Positions 56,557-64,000 of a stretch of 64,000 bases of DNA are shown piece by piece. A program made the translations under genes and the position numbers. Numbering within the stretch: the stretch's first letter is position 1; every line of letters begins with the position of its first letter. The DNA comes from Morinoia aosen (lineage: Eukaryota; Arthropoda; Malacostraca; Amphipoda; Talitridae), in assembly GCA_030386875.1 (NCBI GenBank), contig CM059568.1, positions 10,712,316 through 10,776,315 on the forward strand, in the 5' to 3' direction. The notes under the pieces are model-generated. The model made no database searches. It was not told the origin of the DNA and saw only the letters and a list, made by a program, of their open reading frames with translations.

Positions 56557-58631
56557 TTTTAGTGAAAACAAAGTTCTACTTGTAAGATTCATTTTGCTGC
56601 AGATTTCTGGCTATCAAGGATTAGTTAATCAAAGAGACACTTTGATCTGCAGATATTTCGTGTGGGAAAAATGGCAAAATTGCTTCTCTATGCAAAACAA
56701 TATAAAAGAGTATAATAACATAGTACATATTTGAAACTACAAATAGAAGTACATTATTTTTTCAGAACTATAGTCTTATCTCACCTTATGAAAGATTCAA
56801 AAAATACAAATCTCAAATTACAAATTGCCTTAATGTGAAATTTTTATCTTTGATGAATACGCAAAAAATTTCAGTTGCAAAAGCAGAACCTCTAAAATTC
56901 AAATATTGCATTCTTGGCTTTGCAGCAGCCTAAATCCTTCAAAATGTAATTATACTTGTTGCATCCTGTATTTTGTTTTGAAATTGGCATGAAAGAGTTG
57001 CTCTCCCAACATCCTGTTGGCTTCCCATTGGCTATGAGAAAGCTTCATCTCCGTGATACCAATGATGCTTTTAGTATGTCTTTAACCTGGTTTTTCACAG
57101 AATTCTAATACATACGCATAATGGACATAGTTACTGTTGTTTGCCTCCTTCTCCCTTACCCACCACAAACCTCACTTTGCTATGCTCTCACCCTTACGAA
57201 TCTTGGGCAAAGAGGCCCAACCACAATGGTAAATGATATGCCTGTCTTGTTCATTTTAATGCTATGATAAATAATTTTCTATTACTTTTAACATATATTC
57301 CATATAAAATTTATATACTTTTACAATTTTTAAAGTATTTTGTGGGTTGTTTAGAAAGTCTTAAAACAAATCAGGCCTTTTACATATAAAATGCAACTCT
57401 ACTTACAAAAAAGTCACATTACAAAAACACTTCTGGAATGAATTAATTTTGTTGAATGAAATATAACTATATATCTAAATGATATTGCTAGGTATAAAAA
57501 ACTGATAACAGGTGGTCAAATTGAAAAAAATTTATTATTGTGTTCTATGAATAGTAAAATTATGTTCTTTTTTGAAGTTTTAAATGACAGATTTAGTTTT
57601 TGTGCTGCTCATTGCTGTTTTTGCATTTTAAGGTATGCAGAGAGTTTTTTAATTTTCATTTAGATAATTTTTTCTAACCAAGTTGAGTAACTCAAGGCTT
57701 TTTCTCATATATACAAATTTTATGTATTTTTCCTAATCTGTTCCAAGTACTAAAGTAAAGAAAATAAAAAGCTTTCTCTATGGCTTTGCAGTGCAAAGTT
57801 GTTTTGTATTCTTTCAAATGTTGTTGCAATTATCTTTTGTATTAAGGGTTTGTGCCTTTGCACTGATATTGCTGGCCCAAAAGAATTACCTTACTTCTTC
57901 TATACCTCAATCCCATCTTTAAAAATTTTTTCCAGTTTGAGCAATGATTGTTGCTTAATTATTTTGTTATATCTTATTAGTTCAAGGAATTGATTAGCTA
58001 CATTGTTTCAGACCATGCCTAGAATTTAGCCATGAATTTGTGTGTATGTCAAAATTCAGGACATGGTTCCCAGCCTCATTGCAATTCACTAATACTGCTC
58101 AGTATTATATTAAGTATTCAATAAAAAATAATTAGAAAAATAATAATCATAAACTATTCCAAAAAATCTAACTGTGTTTCAATTTGCAATTTTAGGCTGA
58201 GAAACTATGACATTGTAGATACCATTGCTTTGTTAATGTCTCTAGCATTCTAGGATTTTTGGTGCGTATTTAACTGGAAGTATATTAGCATTTTATTATA
58301 AATGTAAATAATTTACATCTGCTAGTGAATAGTTTTGTTTGTTTGTATGTCACATACCAATAATATGTTCTCTGTGAAGCTGCTATGTCATGATCTTATT
58401 CTTTTATTTCATAACAACAATGATCAGCCCTTTTCCCACTGTTTTTCAGGATGTAGTTCTTTAGTATGACCAGCATAGTTTAAATCAGTCTGTATGGTTA
58501 ATAATTATTTTATATTTATGAGGTCTAAATTTTATAAAGAGCATTTATTATTGCGTGGGAACCATCACGTGATGCAAAGAAATTTTCTTTAAGGTTGTTT
58601 CTCTTTCTTGAGCTGTTTATTTACCACTCCT
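56557..58631. other. AT-rich sequence upstream of the FIRRM-like gene
   Basis: No repeats shared with the rest of the window and no convincing exon. It probably contains the promoter and any 5' UTR exon of the gene that starts at 58632, but I cannot place them. No TATA box or CpG-rich block stands out. Confidence 0.4.
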
Positions 58632-61600
58632 ATGGAAGCTTCATTATCAAGCTATGATGACTTCAGCAATTGCTTGGAGAAGAGTGCAATCATCAAATTG
58701 ATTGAAGAATTTCGGAGCAGTTTGAACCATCTACAACCATCAGAGGCAGCCAACAAATTTATTGTATCCTTTATCCTGCTTTATTCTTTCTGCTTTATCC
58801 TTTATTGTTTATTGTATCCTTTCTGCTGGTCAATTTCTTGTGTAACTCTCATAAAAATTACTTTAAAGTTCAGGAAGCTACAAGACAACTATTTTTGTAT
58901 TGGGTGTCTTTTATTTAGAACTTCCTGATAACTTGTCTTACAAGCTCTCAGGCACAAAGGGGAATATGTAGGGTTTTTATTGCTCTGAAAAAGCTTGGCA
59001 AATTGGACTATTTGCAGTTATAAAGTGATGTGTTGGTGGCATTTTCTCTCCTGTTCAATGCTACAGTTAAACACTTTACTGTCTTAGAGCTGTCTTATTT
59101 TCTTTTTGGTACAGGGTATGTTGGTTTGGAGTATGTATGAGCACAATAAGTATAGGATGTATATAAGAGACTACAATTTTCTTAATCAAATATTCTCATT
59201 CCTATTGAAAAAGTGATCAAATTTATTTCTTTCAAGAGAAGTCAAAATTTTATTCACTTATGTTAAGTCACTCTCCAGAATAGAATAATATACTTCGATG
59301 AGATGAGCTTACTTCATTAATTTGAGGTGCTCCTGGTCTTATATGCTCAATGTGTTGTGTGCAAGTTTCTTCTGACAGTCATGTTCTCTCTACTACTCCC
59401 ATCTACATGTGCATGTAGAGACTGAGGAAACTCGGTTACTTGCACTATAACCTGGTAGTTCTTGTCTTTTCTTGTAAAATTTAATTCAAAGAATAGAAAT
59501 CATTCATTATTTAAGCAGTTTATGGCTGGTACATGATGGTTTTGATTTTAAAGGCAAGGATTTTTTGCAGAATTTATGATTGAGTTTTCAATGAAATTGG
59601 ATCATCAGTTGTATGCTAGTTTATGGCTGATCTTTCTAGTGCTGTAGAAATTTATGCTTTTATTTCACAGATAAGTTTTACAAGCTTGTTTGCATCTGTG
59701 GTGTTGAATGTTATTTCAATTGCAAGGTGTTGGCTTGGGAAACTTATCTTAATTATCATAATACAAACATAAAATTTGAGCCTAGATTCTACAAATTTTC
59801 CTCTGTCAAATTCTTGCCTTAACAGAGTCTATTAACCCTAATATTTGAGTTGACAACTGTATGGTATACATGCAGCATAGCAATTTTGCTTGGCAATATG
59901 TCCTTCACTTCAAATGTTAGCACATTCTTGATACTGAATGGAAAGCAGATGCTGCTGCTGCCAGTGACCGGAGGCATGTTGCCGGCACAGTTTTGTTGCT
60001 GCTGGACACCACACTACCACAGCTGCACTCCTCATCTTCTAAGGAGACTTTCATTGAGGCAATTCTGCCTGTGCTGCAATGCACATGCACCAGGAACCTT
60101 TCTGAGCTGGAGGACCACCTGAATGCTGCATCCCAGGACTTGGATGCCATTATTCTTGTCCTTCTGTCTGTAAGAGCTAAGTTGTAATTATTTTGGTCAA
60201 ATTTGCTTCTATGAAGTAATTTCATGCTCTGTAAATAGCTTGGAAATGAATAAGTTCAAAAGGCTTTTAGTCATGGAATATTTTGTTTCATTGATGTTTT
60301 AATAATATGTAGTATTGAGTAGGACCTAGGAAAAAAAATTTAGTTGTGAGGTGATTGTTGTCGTGCTTGCTAATGGATTCTTTGTTGTGCATCAGGGTTG
60401 TGGGGCTGCAGTACAGAGCTGCCACCTGCTGCTGGTGTGGGTCGAAAGCAAGAGTGCTGAATCATCTCACCCTCGCTTGCCCTCCTTTGCTCCAGCCGTG
60501 ATGCTCGGCCTTCTCCGCGTTCTTCTCAGGCACTGCCAGTTCAAGTCAGTCGTTTTAGTTCTGACCTCATGGTTGTAATATATCCAATTTTGCAAGTCCA
60601 TGGTGATAATTTTCCAGAGTACCCAACTCAGCAGCTGAACGTACATGCAATTGGTAACTATCTCAATGAGGCTACACCTTGTTTTCTATTCTTAGGTCTT
60701 CATTGTTTCATTTCTTGATGCTTGCTAAAATCCAAACTTGAAAAATTTAAGAAATAAATTTTTGTTAATAAGTTAGAAAAATTCACCGTTCAAGTGTATT
60801 TTTGTAGAATTAAGAGAATAAAAATTTATTAAAATCAAGAAGTTTGTCATGTGATAAAAAAATCCGAGTAACTGTAGCACAAGACAAGGACTCATCTCAA
60901 CCAAGACGAGGGCACTCGACATACTGATGCGACGAAAAGTTGAATAGGGACAAGCAAGCACGACAATATAAACAACAAAATTGGCAACACAATCCAACAC
61001 TGAATAACACGAAACAGTAAACACGAACAACACTGGAACGCCAGCAGACAAGTGAACGCACCAATGCCACAACCTCGCACCACGACATCCACTTTTGTCG
61101 GCTTGCCCCCTGCATGCTGGCAACCACAGTTACAACTGCAGACATTTGTTTCACAACATTTAGAATATAATTGGTTTCCTATCAATTGGGAAAATGTAGT
61201 TTTGAATGAAGTCATGTTAAAAAATGCTTCTGTGTCACTCAACTAGAATAAAGACATTTATATAGGATTTGATTTTGCTTTATTGCTCTGAGACTAGCTT
61301 AATTTATCCTGTGAATTTTTCTCTTTTAACGTACAATGGATCACTAGATGAGCGTAATGTATGAAAGCTATTATTTGTGTTTTATATATATATATATATG
61401 TTGTGAAGAAATTGGTTGAAGCTTTAACTGTCACACTTGCAACAATGGGTTATATTTGGTTTGTGTACAAAAATGTGGAGAATGATGTGTGCAGAGGTGC
61501 AGAGTATGAAGACAGAGGGGTGGCTGTGAAGGAGTCGTACAGCTCACTGCTCACCACAGCACTGGACGCTGCCACCCTCCTGCTCAGCTCCCTCATGTCG

Positions 61601-63913
61601 GTCTGTGCTGCTGCTGACACTCCAGTTTCTGCCTCCAGTCAGTAGTGATGTGTGCACTCATCAGTTAATAGATCTGGGTCAAGCTTAGTCTATTTGAATA
61701 GCCTCTGACTTGTAATTATGTTCAAGTTGCTAGGATAGTCCAGCCATTAGCACCTGCAGTGAATCGCTCTAACTCTTCTGTTTAACTTCATTCTGGGGAA
61801 TTCAAATGTGGACCTGCAAAACATCAACTTAGATAGTAGAAATAAACATTTCATTAGGTGGCTTATTTTGAAGTGTGTGCATGACTTCAGTTGAATCTCA
61901 AATATTGTCTTCTATTGTTTTTTTTTTCATCATAACCCACACTGTATCTCAAATGGGATATTTTTGAATATTTAAATAAAATGACACAATTTTTGAGGAA
62001 AGTTTACAAAATTTAAGTGAAAATTCATTGCCTGCACATCTTCCCATTGATTTCACTAGAATGTGAACATTCTCTCAAATAAAAACTGGGTTGATAGCAA
62101 ATCTAAAAACAGTTCATAGTCCACCGTTGTTTGAGATGAGGTGCTCAAAGGAAGTTATCGTTTTTCCTTCATGTTTATGTAACCATTTTATTTGGCCAGG
62201 TCTTGCTTGATATTCTCAGAGGCGAGATGTCACCAAGAATCTAAGGTCATATTGCCAGCTCATGCAGTTTTTTGAGCATTGCGTTATCACTGGGGAGCTG
62301 TGAAGCTCCCCAGCACTCCTGTGCAGCTTGCCAGGGGTGTCTGTGGTTCCCTATACCAGCTTAGTGGCCGTGATACTGGTGCACTCTCAAGTTACTCTAA
62401 AATGAACATTGCCAGTTTACCTCGGGAGCAGTTGGTGAGGTGTGCAAACATGACGTGTTGTGCAGTTCTGATGCAGGTGTCGAGCCTGTGCCGAGTGCTG
62501 TCCTCACTGTCGCACATGAAGGGCGTTGTGGGCGGCTGGAGGAGCATTGCCGCTACCTGCTCGTCCTTCAAAGGCAGCCCTCGTGCCCTCACGCTCCTCA
62601 GTGACGGGCTTGACGTCCAGGTGCTCGTGGAGCAGCTCGCTCTTGAGCTCGATGAGGGTCTCGAGCTCCTCAGCTCGCTGCTGCCCCAGCTCCATTCCAG
62701 TGTAGGTTGTGCTGTATATCTTGCTTCTCCCCACTTCTGTTTGTGAAGAAATTATTTGGTATCCACAGTTTTAAAACTTAGAAGGTCTTCAACAAATTGC
62801 ATCCATGACTTAATTGAAAAATATTTTTCTAATAACCTTTTATTTGAATGTCATGAGTTTATTCTGCAAATTGCCTCGCTTATCTCTAATGTAACTATAA
62901 CACTAAGATGTAGAGGGCAGTTCATGTAATTTCCTAGTGTTGTGTGATGATGACGCAGGAAGGAGGCAAGGCATCTCACGAGACGGTGGTGCGGCGTGTG
63001 GTGCGCATGTGCGTCATGTGCTCCAAAGTAGCTTGTGCTGTGGCTGACACTTTACTTGAGCTGTGTGGAGCGCGGGTGGTGCGTGCTGTGCTCCAGTTCT
63101 GCATGACACTCTCCAGGTCAGTGGTGGGATGGTGCGTGCTGTGCTCCAGGTCAGTGGCAGGGTGGTGCGTGTTGTGCTCCAGGTCAGTGGTGGCCAAGGT
63201 GCCGCCCTCTGGAAGGAAGCTGCCTCAGCATCAGGACTTCCATGCCATGCCTCTCAAATTGGAACAAATTATTTTTTTTCAAGAACAATGTTCATTATGC
63301 ATATCATCTTTAGAGACTTGTGGCTGTATAATTGATTTGGTTCAACTAAATTTAAGACATGGCAATTGCTCAGCAAAATGTGAGATGTGTGGCAGGCGGT
63401 GTGGGTGGGAGCAGGGACGGGTCCGTGTGCGTGCTGAGTGTTATGCAGCTAGAGGAGAGATTTTGAATTGTATCAGTAGGACGTAGATTTCCGTGAAATT
63501 TAAGTACATACCCTCAACTTATTAAAATTTCTTGGTTTCTATATACTTCAGCTTGAATAGATATAATACGTGCTAAAGTAGAGCTTTTCCAGTTATTGCA
63601 AAATATTTCTTCATTGAATTAATTTTATTGTGTATGTGTAAGTGAATATCAAACTGGCAATAAACAGCTTTGCAAGTAAAGGGTTGGATGCAGACACTCC
63701 TGCCAGTATCGCTTGCAGTAGATGTTCATGACAACAGATTATATGAAGGGGATGTTGTGGTGCAGGTGCTGCGTGTGCGTGTCACAGCTGGAGCTGCCGT
63801 GTCCTCCCTCAGCCCCCGGGCCGCTGGTGCTGGGGGAGGGGCAGTCCGCTCCTCTGGTCCTCGCCCTACAGCTGCTGCTCGCTGCCCTCACTCCGCACCC
63901 CCACTTCTGTGCT
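58632..63913 (+). CDS. FIRRM: FIRRM (C1orf112/FLIP)-like protein, N-terminal 7 exons, partial
   Basis: Nuclear partner of the AAA-ATPase FIGNL1, which removes RAD51 from DNA in recombination and crosslink repair (family knowledge). Exons with matching GT/AG phases: 58632-58763, 59921-60169, 60396-60544, 61495-61637, 62466-62701, 62959-63116 and 63766-63913, 405 codons in one open frame, continuing beyond the window. The start ATG opens MEASLSSYDDFSNCLEKSAI. Against the human protein as I remember it, LDTTLPQLHSSSSKETFIEA matches TEMFLPHMNHLTLEQTFFSQ. LCRVLSSLSHMKGVVGGWRS matches LDICSVISSMDHAFHANTWK, and SQLELPC matches SKLDLPC, in the same order and spacing. About 45 residues expected between exons 6 and 7 are missing, so an exon may be overlooked in 63200-63750. 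All-helical, Leu-rich; no other domain seen. Confidence 0.68.
60600..61260. other. Intron with a possible retroelement 5' fragment
   Basis: Within intron 3 of the FIRRM-like gene the base composition changes at about 60860-61130: C/A-rich on plus, and T/G-rich on minus with runs like GTTCGTGTTTACTG. This resembles the untranslated leader of an insect retroelement inserted on the minus strand. The 116-codon minus frames here are hydrophobic low-complexity and not convincing. Confidence 0.25.
63084..63187 (+). repeat. 33-bp tandem duplication over a 5' splice site
   Basis: A 33-bp segment with GGTGCGTGCTGTGCTCCAG followed by GTCAGTGG occurs twice in tandem downstream of a partial, older version that forms the end of exon 6. 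Potential donors (CTCCAG|GTCAGT) lie after 63116, 63149 and 63182. Because 33 is a multiple of 3 and the extension has no stop, all three keep the reading frame and phase. Confidence 0.75.
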
Positions 63914-64000
63914 GTGAGTTGTGCTCCGTCTGGTATGGTGGTTCTCCATCTGGTGAGGTGGTGCTCCGTATAGTGAGGTGGTGCTCCGTATGGTGAGGTG
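63914..64000. repeat. Start of a short tandem repeat in the FIRRM intron
   Basis: After the strong donor GTGAGT, words like TGGTGCTCCGTATGGTGAGG repeat with a period of about 20 bp up to the window edge. The array is cut by the end of the window, so its length is unknown. Confidence 0.6.

Noticed and set aside
60773-61242. 116-codon minus-strand frames as genes
   Set aside because: Hydrophobic low-complexity sequence inside an intron of the FIRRM-like gene, resembling an untranslated retroelement leader.
63185-63400. Missing FIRRM exon with frame KLEQIIFFQEQCSLCISSLE
   Set aside because: The length would fit the gap between exons 6 and 7, but I could not find acceptor and donor sites with the required phases, so it is not called.
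1-64000. LTR retroelements or viral copies
   Set aside because: I found no long direct terminal repeats, gag- or envelope-like motifs or integrase blocks; the only retroelement coding remnants are Penelope-like.

Overview
This is eukaryotic, almost certainly arthropod and most likely insect, nuclear DNA. The window holds a complete three-exon cuticular protein gene with the RR-1 chitin-binding consensus, which is arthropod-specific. It also holds spliced genes with GT/AG introns of 0.2-1.8 kb, tRNA-derived SINEs, a Helitron, hAT-like and TTAA-flanked DNA elements and Penelope-like retroelements. The density of repeats suggests a large genome. The species cannot be fixed from the sequence; a repeat-rich hemimetabolous insect is a reasonable guess only.

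Layout. 1-9.9 kb: a decayed Penelope-like element, four copies of an interspersed repeat (R1), a 3.85-kb array of a 32-bp minisatellite and a foldback MITE. 9.9-21.2 kb: a well-bounded Helitron (9877-12535) carrying a TTAA-flanked MITE and an unrecognised coding fragment. After it comes a set of long-inverted-repeat ('foldback') elements, among them a 4.1-kb giant (13802-17929) with a 44-bp tandem expansion in one arm and a 548-bp element nested in that arm. Two SINEs and two DNA elements with perfect 8-bp target duplications follow. 21.7-29.7 kb: 31-bp, 20-bp and 50-bp arrays, the 20-bp one split by a retroposon (R2). 29.7-41 kb: sparse sequence with a second broken Penelope-like element, a hAT-like MITE, three copies of a tiny hairpin MITE and 53-bp and 50-bp arrays. 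41.3-46.2 kb: 24-bp and 19-bp arrays. The latter stops about 65 bp upstream of the TATA box of the cuticular protein gene (46306-50079). 50-56.5 kb: another R2 copy and a second cluster of foldback elements. 58.6-64 kb: the first seven recognisable coding exons of a gene that I identify, from an alignment made from memory, as FIRRM (C1orf112/FLIP), the partner of the AAA-ATPase FIGNL1 in RAD51 control. It runs off the right edge.

The two host genes are not functionally related: one makes a secreted cuticle component, the other a nuclear recombination factor. The rest is mobile or tandem DNA. Tandem arrays alone fill about a quarter of the window. Most of the very long open frames in it (up to 787 codons) are stop-free satellite units, not proteins.

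The best leads are: (1) two foldback families with 8-bp target duplications, one repeatedly inserted into the other, where removing the insert restores exactly the same 548-bp length at two loci; (2) tandem amplification confined to one arm of a foldback element; (3) a minisatellite abutting a core promoter; (4) a SINE tail lying at a 3' splice site; (5) a 33-bp tandem duplication that gives FIRRM three in-frame 5' splice sites; (6) a 3' tail motif shared by several otherwise unrelated retroposons.
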